From Dryococelus australis (taxonomy: Eukaryota; Arthropoda; Insecta; Phasmatodea; Phasmatidae), in contig CM056997.1 of NCBI GenBank assembly GCA_029891345.1, positions 212,761,212 through 212,825,211 of the forward strand: a DNA stretch of 64,000 nt, written 5' to 3'. A model generated the notes under the pieces. It worked only from the letters and a program-made list of their open reading frames with translations, was not told where the DNA came from and searched no databases. Each line of letters opens with the position of its first letter. Positions within the stretch are counted from its first letter, which is position 1. Position numbers and translations under genes: made by a program. Below, in pieces: positions 43,532-56,523 of this stretch.

Positions 43532-45354
43532 CCGGGTGAGGCACCTAAGGCAGGCCACGTGAATAATACCGCCAGTATCAGTGGCAGAAGAAGATGTTTC
43601 AGACAAAATTAGCTTCGGTCTAAGGCGCTAATAACTTGACAGTGATGTACGTGGAAGAGCAAAGCAGATACAAAGGTCAGCGTCGTTAAATGAAATAGAA
43701 TTGTGATGTTTATTAACAACCCTCGACAGTGTGTACGAAATAGCACTAAATACGATGACATTTGTCGTTCATTCAGGATCGCTGAAGGTCAATGACGACG
43801 CAAACTGCGCTGCCACACGGAACAATGGGCAATTATTATATGCTGTGCTGTTGTAGCGATCAGACAACTTCTTCGTGACGTTTTTCGAACTGGCACAATG
43901 CACGACAGCCAAAAAAGTTTATATGATCTTCATTTATGACGAATTTCACCCCAGCATTAGAGCAGCAGTGCGATAGTCTGCTGCGAGATATCCTGATCGT
44001 ACCACACTGGCATGATCTGTCTTCGCGAACATAATAAAAACATTTTAAGAAACTTAGAAGCGTGGAAAAGAAGAGGCGTCAACTACGAAAAACAGTTCAT
44101 GACGAGCGAAATGCAATTAACATCTTTGCTGCGGCAGCACACAATCCACATGTCAGCACAAGGCGACGTGAACGCGAGAGTGTAATCAGTCAAGGGAGTA
44201 TACTGTGAATATTCATAGCAACAAATTACATGCTTTCAACAATCCACTTCATCAAGAGCTACAGGGAAATGACTTGCGACTTCGGATACAGTTCTCCGAA
44301 TGGTGTCTACGAGAACTACAAACCGATAACACGTTCCTGTCCAAGATCTTGTTTACCGATGAAGCGTCATTCACACACCATGGGCAGATTAACCTTCGCC
44401 ACATGCACTACTAGTCTGCTGACAACCCATAATGGCTGAGAAAAGTGGACAATCAGAGATCATTTAAACGTCTGGTGGTATATTGTATGTACATAATCGC
44501 CTAATTGGTCTTTATTTTATTAATGGGACACTAATAGCATCACGTATTTACAGTTCCTAACAGACGTTCTGTCGCTATTATTGGAATACATCCCATTGGA
44601 CGTCAGACAATCCATGTGGTACCAACACTACGGATCTCCCGCTTATTCTGCACACAGAATTACAATGGTTCTTAACAGAACTTTCTGTGTTCGTTGGATC
44701 GGTCGGTATGGAAACACGAAATGATCTGCACGTTCCCCAGACTTAACACATATGAGGGTTATACTAAAGCAACAGATTTACAAAGACCCACCGACGACTC
44801 CCGAAGCCATAAAAGGGCGTTTAATACAAGAAGTTTGTTCTGCGATAAGTCCAGATGGAATTCGATGTGTGGTATTGTGCGCTCAGAATCATTGTTACAG
44901 CACGTTGCAATACAAAAAAAGTCACCAATTTGAAAAACACCTGATTTCATACTCAAATAACAAATGAGACGTAGTCTGAAGCTGGTGTTTGTGTAAACAT
45001 ATGCGCACTACAGGACGGTTACAGTCGTTACAGGATGGCGCTACGTCGGCCCATTCTTCCGTGCTGTGGCGCAGTTTGCTTTGTCACTGACCTTCAGCGA
45101 TCTTGAATATAGCCGGCAAATGTCATCGTATTTATTACATCATCATACGCACTGTAGAGAGGTGTAAATAATAATTATCAATCCATTGAATTAACTAGTT
45201 GACCTTTGTATTTACTCTACCATTCAACGCACGAGGTAATTTTCACTATCAGCTATTAGCACTTTGGACCCCAGCAACTTTTGTCTCAGACATTTATTCT
45301 CCCACTGAAAGTGTTGATGTTATTCAGGTGACTTGCCTTAGGTGCCTCACCAAG
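43532..45354 (+). mobile_element. Mariner-type element with long TIRs, TA target
   Basis: The ends 'ccgggtgaggcacctaaggcagg' (43532) and, on the minus strand, 'cttggtgaggcacctaaggcaag' (ending 45354) are inverted repeats, each bordered by TA (43530-43531 and 45355-45356). Inverted similarity continues inside, for example 'aaatacgatgacattt', 'gatcgctgaaggtca' and 'gcaaactgcgc' at 43752-43812 versus 45069-45134. The repeats are therefore roughly 290-310 bp long. The interior holds one broken transposase. Confidence 0.85.
43920..44970 (+). pseudogene. Mariner-type transposase, frameshifted
   Basis: The N-terminal region (about 44060-44200) reads as a basic helix-turn-helix-like stretch. The frame changes near 44205, after which 'FSEWCLRELQTDNTFLSKI' and 'LFTDEASFTHHGQINLRH' carry the first catalytic Asp. 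Later blocks include 'MWYQHYGSPAYSA', where the family has Asp and here Tyr stands, then after a TGA 'SARSPDLTHM', in which the third catalytic Asp position is also disturbed. The C-terminal 'PTTPEAIKGRLIQEVCSAI' follows. Several stops and at least two frame changes. The TIR-bounded element around it is otherwise complete. Confidence 0.75.
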
Positions 45355-45356
45355 TA

Positions 45357-48146
45357 TAGCGAAAGATTACACAAAGTGCATGCAAGTAGATCTTAAACGG
45401 GACTTTTATAAGTGTTCAATTTACCATGAACATCCTACACTAACCTGTCTCTTGTATAGTCCAGATGGTTTTTCGTTCTCCTTTCAGCTTATCCACATTG
45501 ACCCTGCGTTAAAGGCGTAAACAAAGGGAGGATGTGTATTCAAACCAGCATTTTAGAAGTTCGGATAAATCTCCCACCACATCCCTATCCTGTTCACATC
45601 AAAACACTTTTGTAATTCAAGTAATATTTTGTTAACTAGTAGATAAGTTCTTTTTGTAATAGAAATTTACTAAATCAAAATTCACAACAGTTTGTAAAGT
45701 GAAAAAATACAGGTTTGTAATGTGAAAATATAAAGGTAGAGTTTATTTTAGCGAGTACTCTACACATAAGTTCATAATAAACAAGGCGCTGTATATAATA
45801 AATTATATGTCGTATATCTCTGTGTTGTAAATATACATAAATTAAGCACTTTTGGAATAAACCTTTGAAAAAAATTACTTCCCGTTAATTACATACATAA
45901 AACCATACACCTGGTATGCAGCCTCATGGTTAAGTTGGCAGCGGATTAAGAAAAATAGTTCCGAGTTTTGACATTGTAATGCGCGTGTAATTTTACAATT
46001 TGTGGCAAATAACGTTTCTGTTTTTATACTTTATAAACACCAGAGTACAAAATGGCATATATATAACACATTAAGGTTTCTAAGAATTTCACGTGTTGAG
46101 ACGAGACTGATGCGCAAAGAAAGTGATCAGGTATGAGGCTATGCAAATCTTACATACTGCGAAAGGATACGACATGAGGTGTAAAGTAGGTCCTAAGCAG
46201 AGATTCCGAAAGTGTTAATTGAGCGTCAACAGTCCATACAACTTATTTGCGGTCTTTCAAAAGAGAATTTTCGGCGACTAGTTTCCAAGGAATTGTCTGT
46301 ATAACGTCCAAGAAATGTATAAAACGCTGTGATTACGGAACGCGACTGCGCGGATTGACGAAGTGCTGGAGCTCCCAGCCGCCTTCTCTGGAGAGCAACT
46401 AAGATCCCTGCTCATCATTTCTTTTCATCCTTCTGCCTTTTCTCTCTGATTGCCGAGCGACCATTTCGCTTCGCGGAGGTCGTTAGCGATCCCTTCCGCG
46501 TGTCTTTTAATTACACTTCCTTCCCTCATTCCCTCTTCCCTCATTAACAACCCTGTGTTCACCTTCGTCCTTTAACGTCGGGACTCCGATTTAAAACGTG
46601 CTGATCAACTATTATTTATTTATCTGCGATTCTTCTCAACTTCTTTTATCCGGCAGCAGACGAACTCCTTCCCCTAACAGCTTATCGAGGGACAAGTGCC
46701 GCCAAATGGCGATACGTTGTCTTTTTGGTTAACATTGACCAAAAGTTAAACAAACATGACAGGTCATCTTGGAACGTGCGCTCATAAGTTCAGTTCATTT
46801 TTAAAAGTAGATATATTTAATTACAAACAGTATAGCACCACACCACTGCTGACAACATCCATGTCTTAAATAAATATTACTACATAGTTTTCTTTATTTT
46901 GACGGTTATTGAAACCTCTTGAAGGAGATACAATGATCAGGAACACCAGAATCTTTGGCGTTTTAATGAGTGGTCAAAGTTTCCCCATACAAAGGATACC
47001 ATCGATCACATAAAAAAACAAAACCCCATCAAAAATCTATCAAAATAATTTTAAAAAATTTACGTTAACTTTCAGATAAAACGTGAGCCACAAATCTGCA
47101 ATAATTTGTTTCACGTAACTTCAGTACACACTTATAATATTTTCAATCTAATAACTAAATTATTCTAAGTATCCCCCATTGGCGGTACCACTTTCTTTAA
47201 TCACAGCGAACGCAACGTCACAAGAGATAAGTTAGAGAAAATCATTATTGAGAAACACTCGTTCAATTTCCCGTTTGCATTTCGTTGTATATTATCAGTC
47301 GACTTGTGAAGGGCACGAGTATGCTAGCAGATAACAACGGTACAGCAAAACAATGGTCAAAATGAGCAAGAAACATACTTTAAGCACCATGGATGAATTC
47401 AATAAATTCCTGGCAGGCAAAACTGCTATAACAACATTTTTTTATTGCAGAACAGGTGTGTGTTGACTAACTTTGTTCAGCTCACTATAACATTATGTAC
47501 CTTAAACCATAAAATACTGCTGTTGTTTAAGTCACACCATAAGCAATAAATTCGCTTTTATCGCTGTGATAAACATTCCTGTGTAAACGTTGGAATGTTA
47601 TGTGGATTTTCCAAGACAAATCTAGCAGAAGGATGGCTCCAAATGAAGGCTTACCTGATGGCATGGCAGATACTTTCTTAATTATTTGCGCTAGCGAGCA
47701 GGCAGTAGTCAAATGTACCAGGCTTATTTATTCTGACGACCTCGCATTAACTACGCAGTATGAGGTTTCTTAAAACAACGGACTAGTCACAAGGGCTTTG
47801 CCCACACGTCTAATAAAATTGCTTGAATTAAATTATGGATTAAATGTGCGCGTGATTTCGTTATAGCACGCGCAGACTCTGAATATGAATCAGTGCTTTC
47901 TATCAGTACAATTATTCTACTATCTCTTCTGTTAGTGAGCTGTTATCTGCTAGCGAATCAATGCGGTTTCACTGCCAAGTCAGTGAAATTCTGTAGGAGT
48001 CTGTAGAAATCACTGTTTAGTCAGTGAATAGTAGAAACTCACAGAATCAAGCAAGTGTAGCAGATTCAGCAGATCTGCAGTCAAATTAGCTCATTTTGGC
48101 ACGGTTTCAACAGTTTCGATTTCACAGTTTACGCACAAAAAACTCC
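45357..48146. other. No recognisable gene
   Basis: AT-rich, with a GC-richer patch at 46320-46720. 'catggttaagttggcagcgg' near 45925 resembles a tRNA D-arm and may be a SINE fragment. 47920-48060 contains several 'tcagtgaa/cactg' motifs like those at 58.4-59.5 kb. The minus-strand open frame at 47527-47712 has no domain. Confidence 0.45.
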
Positions 48147-49011
48147 ACTCTAAAAATTTGTTTGTACTTTTACAAGGAAAATCCTTGGAAACACAGTTGC
48201 CAAGAAAATCCTTAGTAAAACTACAAAGAGTTTTATTGTAAAATCCGCAAAGCATTTCATTGTAATATTACACACGGTAGACTTGTATTACAATTGACAT
48301 TATTGATAAGTGTAAATAAAATTACCTTTTTTTTTAATGCAAATGTAATGAAGTAGTAACAGATAATTAAAAACATTTTCAAAATATAATTTTAAAAAAA
48401 ATTGTACCTCGCCTGTACGGGGATTAGAACTCACTCCATCTGTAATAATAACCCCGCACCTTTATCCACAACACCAACTTAACTTACGATATCTACGCTT
48501 ATTTTTACTGCAAATATAACTATAGAGACATACAAAATATTTAAGTTGGGCGGTTAAGAAAAACGACTACATTTAATATCTTTTTAAGGTTTCAATTAAT
48601 GAGTTAAGAAATTTGAACGCCTCTTAAAAACGGGGTATTACGAGTCGTTTTAAGAGTTATGTTTATCTAGGAAACATTAATATTTATGAATAATACGGCC
48701 ATGTTTTATTGAACTTGTCGTTTTATTATGATTATTTAAGTTGTTTAAGTGTTTTACGTAATTAAAACTTGCAATACATTAATTTTTGCACCCATAGTTT
48801 TTGCACAAACAGCTTTATACGGTTTGACGCTGTTGAGTGTCCGCCACTTTGCTGAAGCTCGTGGATACGACTCAGTATAGTAAAAACATTTCCTAAGGTC
48901 TTTTACAAGCACGGACCTTGTAGTTTTGCAAGAAAAATATTTGTACTGTTACAAGTATTTGTAAAATCTCAAAGAATTTCTCAGTAAAAATTACAACAAA
49001 TTTTTTAGAGT
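48147..49011. mobile_element. TIR element (MITE-like), with nested SINE-like head
   Basis: The left end 'actctaaaaatttgtttgtac' and the right end, read on the minus strand, 'actctaaaaaatttgttgtaa' are inverted. The similarity persists through repeated 'tttttacaag' and 'ttttgtaaaa' blocks. No transposase is present. The target duplication is unclear. On the minus strand, 'gttaagttggtgttgtgg' with 'gagttctaatccccgta' (48485-48412) is a tRNA-like SINE head lying inside. Confidence 0.6.
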
Positions 49012-50868
49012 ACCAGAATATGAAATAAGAAAAGAGCAGTCTGTTGAAACATGCAGGAATCAGCTGTAACTTACAGACGCCAACAGAACTGAAGCTGAAG
49101 CCCTACGTTAATTCATTAGTGAGAACTTCACCCCTGTGCCACGAAATAGGTAAGTATACAGAAGTTAAATGCAATGCCCGTTACTCTGATGTAGGTGGAC
49201 TTTCTCTCTGATTGGCTACGCGGCCCTGGGAACGGGTATTGTGTCTGACTAGCTACTACCTGCTGCTATTGTCTCGGCTGCCAGCTAGAAAATAAGTAGC
49301 AAGGCGCTGATTGGCGATCGTCGTCGCGCCATGTTGCTGTCCAGTGACGCCGTCTTGATGTCACAGCTGGTGTCGCAGCAGTAAGACATTATTCCACATC
49401 TGTATTATTAGGTATTTTGTGTTTGTGTGGAATATATTTTATCTCGCGCTGATCGATATCTTAAGCATTTAAAAAATTCAAATAAATTCATTTCTGACAG
49501 TCTGTAACCAGCCTCAAAAGATATCCACAATTTCCAAAAGTGAACTGAAAAGTAAGCTTCCTACACGCACTGTTCACCAGGCTACTGTAATTCCTCTCCA
49601 CAATTAGATTCCACGCACGTTAGATGAAAACATAAGTCGACATTTCATTAAGATACATAACTATCGACTTGAAAATTTTGATTGGTGTTTCAGGAGTAAA
49701 ATTGCGAAATAATAGGTGTATTTACAAAATGGGCGTTCACAACTTAGACAGCTTGCTATAGGTGCGGGGCAGATTTATGTATTTATAATTGCCGTGTGCC
49801 TATGTGGTACCCGAGCGGTCTAGGGCTGAGCACAAACACTCAATAAGAAATAATCTAAATCAATTTAACAAATTTTATTAAATCAAGTACTGAAACTGTT
49901 ACACTTTTAATTACACATCTAATTGCTTGGCGATGTGGCGGAAGGCATGGGAATTATTAATATAAAATAAAACATGAACAATGGAAGCAATAATATGATA
50001 TAATAACGGTGGTGAATAATAGTTGAGTCTCAGCGCAGCTCAGGCGAGTCGTCCCAGGCGGTGATGTGCAGTCTCTGGTGTCCTCTGCTGAGGTATCTCT
50101 TCCTCAGGCCGTGCATGGCATAATAAAGCAACATGAGTGTAGTGGGGAGAAGTCTCCCTCCACCAAGAAGTCAGCACATGAGCAGTCTCTCACCAATGAG
50201 AAGTCAGGACGAGAAGAGTCGCCAACCAATGAAAGAGCAAGGTTAGGGCGTTAGCCACAATGAACTGGAACTTTGCACACGACCCCAAAGTGTGATATTG
50301 AAATCATGTGACGGGAAAATAGCACGTGATACAGTGCGTGATTCCAGGAGTCGTGGGATGAAAATATCGTGAAAAACAGGATGTATTTCCCGTCAAAGGT
50401 GTTTAGCAATCGCAGTCACACAGTGCTGAAATCACCGCAGGCAGTATTAGAGAGGATACAGCTTCCTGTCGCAGGTACCGCAGTACCTGATAAGTTGCGA
50501 AAATACTTCACTAGAATGTTCTCTCTCTGAACTGCTTGCGGAGTGCCCGCGGCGCTACACCTATTTAAAACTGCACCACTAGAAAATATTATTTTACTTG
50601 CTACGACTCTCTTGAAGTTACTCGTTACTGGCAAGTAACACGACACAGAACATTTGAAACGTACGTTTATATAATTTGCTGTTGCCATGTGGTACTAACA
50701 GAGCTGAATTACTTTAGAAACATATAGCATTAATGCGTAAATAGTTAAAAAATATATTAGGTTAGTTTAATGTTTGTGCATCTAAAATCTCCATATGCCT
50801 ATGGTACTGTACAGGAGATGTATAATGCGTTCCCAGGCAGGCAAAAACACAGTTTCCAGAACTTTGTA
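49012..50868. other. No gene; possible tRNA-Leu-like fragment
   Basis: 'tacccgagcggtctagggc' (about 49807-49825) resembles the D arm of a tRNA-Leu and is probably a SINE fragment. The open frame at 50066-50254 reads as a Ser/Lys/Glu-rich string ('EKSGREESPTNE') with an ATG and stop but no domain. I treat it as unsupported. The minus-strand frame at 50416-50688 is likewise without a motif. Confidence 0.4.
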
Positions 50869-50870
50869 TA

Positions 50871-52243
50871 TAACATCGGCTGTCCCAAATAACTTATTTT
50901 ATTCTTTGAACAGAGAAACTACGAATGTAAATCTACTGTGACTACGTGTATGACGTCATAAGTAAAATGTTGGGTGTTTGCGAGCGCGTGTAGCCATTTT
51001 ACTGTTCTCATTACCGTTTGGAGCCACAAGCGGTAGCTCTGCAATCGTAGAGGAAACGGTGGAGGTGACAAAGTTTTCTTTCGAACAACGTAACTGCATT
51101 TTAAATTGTTACTGGAAACGTGAGAACGTGATTTAAGCTCAGAAACAATGGAGGGCCGAATATTATACTGCGCCAATGCCATGTGTAACCATTACACGAT
51201 TCCGTGGCAAGTTTGAGACGTACGTAACTGTGTGTGATGTGAAGAAACGACGGCGCGGTAGGAATAGATCGACCACGTACGAAGGAAGTGTATGTACTAT
51301 GTTCCACACATTCACACATTCCTCTGGGAAGTTGAAGTCCGTACAGCAAGCTGTGCGTGGGTCAGGCGCCGAGTATCTATTGAATTTCAAGGGCAGTAAC
51401 GTGGAGTCCCTACATTTCAACGTTCCTTCATTCTTCGAATTAAGATGGTCCAGATAGGCGCATCAAATTTTGTGAGTGTGTAGTGAACATGTGCAACGAC
51501 AACAGACGTTTTACAGACATGATTGTTTGGTCCGTTGAGGCAAACCTTAAAATTGAATGGAACTGTCAGTCGTCACCACAGTGACTACTGGGCAAATGAA
51601 AATCCCCACAATGTGATAGAGCAAGCAATTCATCTTCCTTTGTTAACATCGTGTTGCGGCATGTCTGCCAGAGTACTTGTGGGACCATTCTTCTTTGACA
51701 GCATGGTGACAGGTGGTGTCATGTTGCAGGAAAGATTGTGCCAGCAGTGCACCAACCCTACTCAGATGACGACTGATTCTACCAGCATGGCCGGTGCACC
51801 GCTACATCATCAGCGAGCGAACAGTCGCTCTTGGATGAAACGCTTGTTGGAAGGTAGAATAGCCGACGAGGAAGTGTCGAGTATCTAACCAGATCTGCAG
51901 ATTTAACGTCGTTAGATTTTTTTTCTGTGAGGAACTGTAACGAGCTCTTTGTACATTACAAAGCCTCAGAAACTGGATGCTATGAGAGACGCCTTTGTGT
52001 ATGTCTGTGAATATAATTCCATGGAAATCGTAGCTAGTGTTTGTCGTGTTCTGTGGCGTTGCACACGATGTCTAGCTGCCGATGGCAGATATTTTTAACA
52101 TATATACCTGTTAATAACATTCGCACACACCCGCCGTTGTTATTAAAACGTCAAATGCAAACTGTCACATCAGATTGCCTTTAACAGCTTGTGTGTTATT
52201 CTCACTCAAAGAGTCTGAACATTAATTTGGGACATCCGGTTTA
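50871..52243 (+). mobile_element. Mariner-type element, TIRs with TA target
   Basis: The left end 'taacatcggctgtcccaaataa' and the right end, read on the minus strand, 'taaaccggatgtcccaaatt' are inverted repeats flanked by TA (50869-50870 and 52244-52245). The 'ggtgtcccaaa' core is common at mariner ends. Length 1373 bp, close to a full mariner. One frameshifted transposase fills it. Confidence 0.8.
51134..52130 (+). pseudogene. Mariner-type transposase, full-length but frameshifted
   Basis: The N-terminal DNA-binding region is visible at 51190-51420, first as 'GKFETYVTVCD' and then, in another frame, 'TWSPYISTFLHSSN'. 'DNRRFTDMIVWSVEA' (51495-51545) replaces the first catalytic Asp by Val. 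'KLNGTVSRH', 'YWANENPH' and 'VLVGPFFFDSMVTGGVML' (51550-51727) follow in a good frame. The Gly-Ala-Pro block near 51790 has lost the second Asp region to a frame change, and the last part (51900-52130) is scattered in several frames. The order and spacing match DUF4817-type mariner transposases. The open frame at 51523-51888 is the best-preserved part. Confidence 0.75.
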
Positions 52244-52245
52244 TA

Positions 52246-54840
52246 ACGCGAGAATCATATTTTGTGCAAGTATCATAAAAATATTTTGAGATAAAGGAGA
52301 TGGATTTGTGAGCTTCGAAGTTTTTTTTTGTAAACGTCTCACGTTTACACATTCATAAAACCAATAATTGTACATCTAAACTGTTATTAGCAAATTAGAA
52401 GACTATAGGTCACAGATTCCCAGTCATGAGTGTTGTATGGAAGATCGCTTCTGACTAGGTATATCAGGAGTGAAGCAATATAGAATGAATTAAGAAAACT
52501 GGGTTTTATTTAGATCTACGCGGTTTGCATAACTGCGGACAAGGTGGAACTTCTTTACTTAGTAGCCTTAATAAAGTGAAAAAAAGTAATGTTCATTATA
52601 AACCAACCATAGACAATTGTCATTGTAAAACTTGACAGGATTTTTGCCTACAGTACTACAAAATTTATTCTGGCAATTGAAAGCCAAATTTGTTCACAGT
52701 TAACCAGAAAAGTGGCAGTTAATTTTTCCTATACTGTGCTGTGGCGGGAGGTAATAAGGTGACTATAAATTTTTTGTTTTGCTTCTTTAATCCGACCTTC
52801 CAGCGTGGTCACTTCAATTAACATTAATTTCTGCCCAATACCTTGTCATTCTTATCTGTTATCAATATACGCTCCACTTTTGTCTAGATAATTCAGCTCT
52901 ATTTCCTTCTGTTTTGTTGAGTTTCACTTAATTAGAATTATTCCAGCATCAAGTGTCTATAAAATGCCCTAACATCTCTATATTCAAGGCGCTGAAATAA
53001 ATTGGAGTACGATATTTTTTTTCCTTTGTGAATCTTGCAACCACGGGACTTTCAGGCGTCACACTCTCTAAATTCGAGTCGGTGAAAAACCACTGATTTG
53101 CAGTATTTCTTGTGACATCTATGATTTTTTATATTGTGCTGGGTATCATTATACATTCTGATACTGGCATCGGCGACGAGCTAACATGGTCACTTCGTTC
53201 GCACCTCGGGACATCGATTGCATTCATCATGGGTGTGACGTGATCTTATTGAAGAATTGGACACGCTGAATCACGGCTACTCACAATTTTGATCGTAATA
53301 TTCACTCTTACGTAATATATTAAAATGGTTTGTGACCGGCGAGGGAACGTTAGAGGTAGCGGAAAGCATCCGGTGAGTTGACACAATTCATTATAGTGGG
53401 CCTAGACTGGAGTAGTTGCGTTTTCTCGTAAGATTTGCAATTTATTTGATGTTACTGTGATGTTACTGTGATGTTACTGTGATGAATGGTTTTCCTTTTG
53501 ATAATTGCCTTCTGGGAAAAGTAGATTTTTTTACAACATTTTTGTTGAAAGTAGATCGCCGTTATGAGTAATTTTGGTAGCCCTAGTCGTCCCTGACGGC
53601 GGGTCACATTGGGTTAGTGTCCTGGTCGTCAGATCGCTGTTGCTATGATATTTTACGCGAGCGTATTTTATTTTTTGACAAGAGTACTTCTAATTTAAAA
53701 TTTCAATAATTTTAAATATGTATTTTAGCTCCGGAGGTGCTCTGATGGGCTGTATGTCGCCACCTGCCGGACTCACAAGTCGTAAGGAGTGTAATTTTCT
53801 TACATCGTGCCTGTAGTTTTTACACGACAATATTTTTGATAAAGCATTTTTCAATGTCGTTTTGGTATTGAAGTACTCTCTAGTCTTGGAACATATTGTA
53901 GGGAAGTTTGGTTATTGGGCACGTCTGAGTGCACACATGACTGATAAGCTATGTCAACTTTATTAATAGCAATCAATACTTATGATCACGTACTTGGTAG
54001 TACGAATTGCAGTACAGAAAGTTATAGGAAAGTGTGATGAACCACCGACTCACGTGTCACATTAGAGGGTTTTGTGAAGCCATAATTTTGTGCAAGGGCG
54101 CTTTCATACGCCTTCTACCCAGTAACGAGAATTGTCTGATTAGTGGTCACGTAATTTTAAAGATTTATTGTTGCCCTTAAAATAGATTTATTATCGTGGC
54201 AAAGTTACTAACGTGGCAAAGATATATGAGTGAAAAACTCTATACTTGGTATTATTTTCAATCACTTTTTCAGCAGGCCTTAGTATGGATGACATAATGA
54301 TGTCTGTTGTCTACGGCAATGCAGACCGCCGTGTCTGACTTGGCTTTTAATTGAACATGCAAGTTACATAGTGATATTAATCTGTAGTCAAATTTGGTGA
54401 GTTTCAACATTGTTAATTTTCCTGGTGATTAATAACAGCAATATAGTGGAAGGAAGCATTGATAATATTCGGCACTTGTGCCCTCAATCATTCACGTAAC
54501 TTAATTATAATTTTAATATGCGGTGATGGTTCGCCATTTTTAAGTGACCTTAATGCAGTTTGCTGCAAAAAGCAACGTGGAAATATTGTACATTTGTTCT
54601 GCCTTGTGAACTCGTGAGTTTTTATTTTACGCATTTTTTATATTTTTGAAGCAAAATATCTGATGTCAGATTTAAATTATTATACAAGGAAGAGTTGTCA
54701 TAACCAAACTGTGTGAGAACATAATATTTTTGAGAGTTCAAATAAATCAATGTATACAAGGATTTGTTATATTTTGCTTGTTTTATAGTATAGCGTAATG
54801 AACGCACCCTAACTAGCGCTTGTGCGTAAACCCTGCATTA
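52246..54840. other. No recognisable gene
   Basis: AT-rich. 'gatgttactgt' is repeated three times at 53447-53480. A possible tiny first exon at 53325-53372 (ATG, ending before gtgagt) is too short to support. The minus-strand frame at 54622-54807 has no domain. Confidence 0.45.
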
Positions 54841-55610
54841 CACAAAGTGGGAAAGCCGGACACGAGGGATCGCGTCAAGAGGGGAATTATAAACAGTTGA
54901 CGAGACCTCAGACGAGGAACAATATAGGACAGCACAAGGCTCGTTGTTTGGCCAGACGCCTTCCAGATGCGTGAGACGCTGTCAGGACGTCAACCAGTGG
55001 CCGACCTCAGGAAGGGACACGAGAGGAGTGTCAGCGCAAGGCTCGATGCTTGGCCAGACGCCTTCCAGATGCGTGAGACGCTGTCAGGACGTCAACCAGT
55101 GGCCGACATTCAGGAAGGGACACGAGAGGAGTGTCAGCGCAAGGCTCGATGCTTGGCCAGACGCCTTCCAGATGCGTGAGACGCTGTCAGGACGTCAACC
55201 AGTGGCCGACCTCTGGAAGTGACACGAGAGGAGTGTGTCGAACTGCCGTTGCGATACGTTGAGGGAAGAAACCTGAGGCAGCGAGATATTAAGGTGAAAC
55301 GGTTCCGAGGATTACAACTAAGATACTTTAGTTGATCATTATACACGTGGCTTTTAAGTAATCGATTAATAGTGAAGCACAAACTCCCGCCCGTTTATTA
55401 CAAAGCATTATTGTAAAGTGTTTTAATTATGCGATTTATAGAGGTTTTATATAAAGACGTCAAGGAATCCCCTGTCTCTTTAATATTCAACTAGCGCCAG
55501 TCACCTTAAGGCTCTTGTAGCCAGGCGGATTCGCCTGTAGCACTACTATAACATATTATATATATTGACTGGAGTTCGAATGCGGTACATTGGTGGAGGT
55601 GCCCAACATT
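54841..55610 (+). other. Possible LTR-like segment
   Basis: After the tandem repeat the sequence passes through a short AT-rich stretch and ends with 'ggtacattggtggaggtgcccaac' (55582-55605). The 'ttggtggaggtgc' text is what I recall immediately after the LTR in some insect Gypsy-type elements. No second LTR, polypurine tract or pol gene is visible, so this is a weak call. Confidence 0.2.
54940..55235. repeat. 102-bp tandem repeat, about three copies
   Basis: The unit with 'ttggccagacgccttccagatgcgtgagacgctgtcagg' and 'cgtcaaccagtggccgac' begins near 54949, 55051 and 55154 (periods 102 and 103, the last due to one inserted base). Copies are nearly identical. The overlapping open frames at 54944-55222 exist only because 102 is a multiple of three. 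Confidence 0.9.
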
Positions 55611-56483
55611 TCCCCGCTCTGCACCAAGCGAGTTTCGGAAAAAAGTAATAATTATGAGATGTATTCAGTAGTTGAAAACGTGAATACGTGAAGGAGGAAA
55701 CCGCCTTCTCCATCTATAATAGACTACCCCTCCCGCCATGCATACATCTAATTATAAAGAAAGGAAGTCAGGTGTGTTAGCAAATAACGTCTTGAAGCGT
55801 CTGTGTGCGACGGGCGCAGGAAAATGCATTGAAGTTGCAGTATTCACTACGCTGAGAGTACGCCATATGGTAGGCTCACGTGCGGCTACGCGAAGCCACA
55901 GATACGCAAGCACCCGGCAAAGCGGCACAGTCCTCGTTAGCTGCCATACTGCCCTCCATTCATCACCCATAGTCGCTGCTCATTTCCTTTCTCCCATTAC
56001 GTCTATATCGGGAAATCCCGACATTTATTGCGCCGCGCCTGAGCGCAGAAACAAAGGACAGAATGTCGGAGGAATCGAACCGACATAGCGAGCCTCCACC
56101 CCAAGCCACTGTCACTATGAACAATCCTGGGCACTCTAAGGACGCAATGGAAGTAGAGGACTTCCACTGCAATGCGCATAAATGTATTATTAACAGCCAT
56201 ACGCAACGTGCCAAGACAGCGGCGCGATTGGCCCCGCATTAAAATATAGTATAGTAATATAGAAAGTATGCTATGCTAGCGTACATTATTATTAAATTAA
56301 GGAGTTAGTGAGGGCCTACTATGTATCACAACTAAAAGTATTTCAATATTACGATTGAGGTAGTGTAGAATTATTTTTAAATAAAGGTTGAAGTTAGACT
56401 GAGGAATTAGGCACGTTATTGCAGAATAAATATCAAGGCAGTAACTTAACAAAATGAGGTAATGATATGAATGAACTTAAAAA

Positions 56484-56523
<40 letters not shown>

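Noticed and set aside
50066..50254. Ser/Glu/Lys-rich 62-codon gene
   Set aside because: Low-complexity repeat-like translation without domain or context.
53325..53372. Short first coding exon ending at gtgagt
   Set aside because: About 16 codons, no domain, no downstream exon found.
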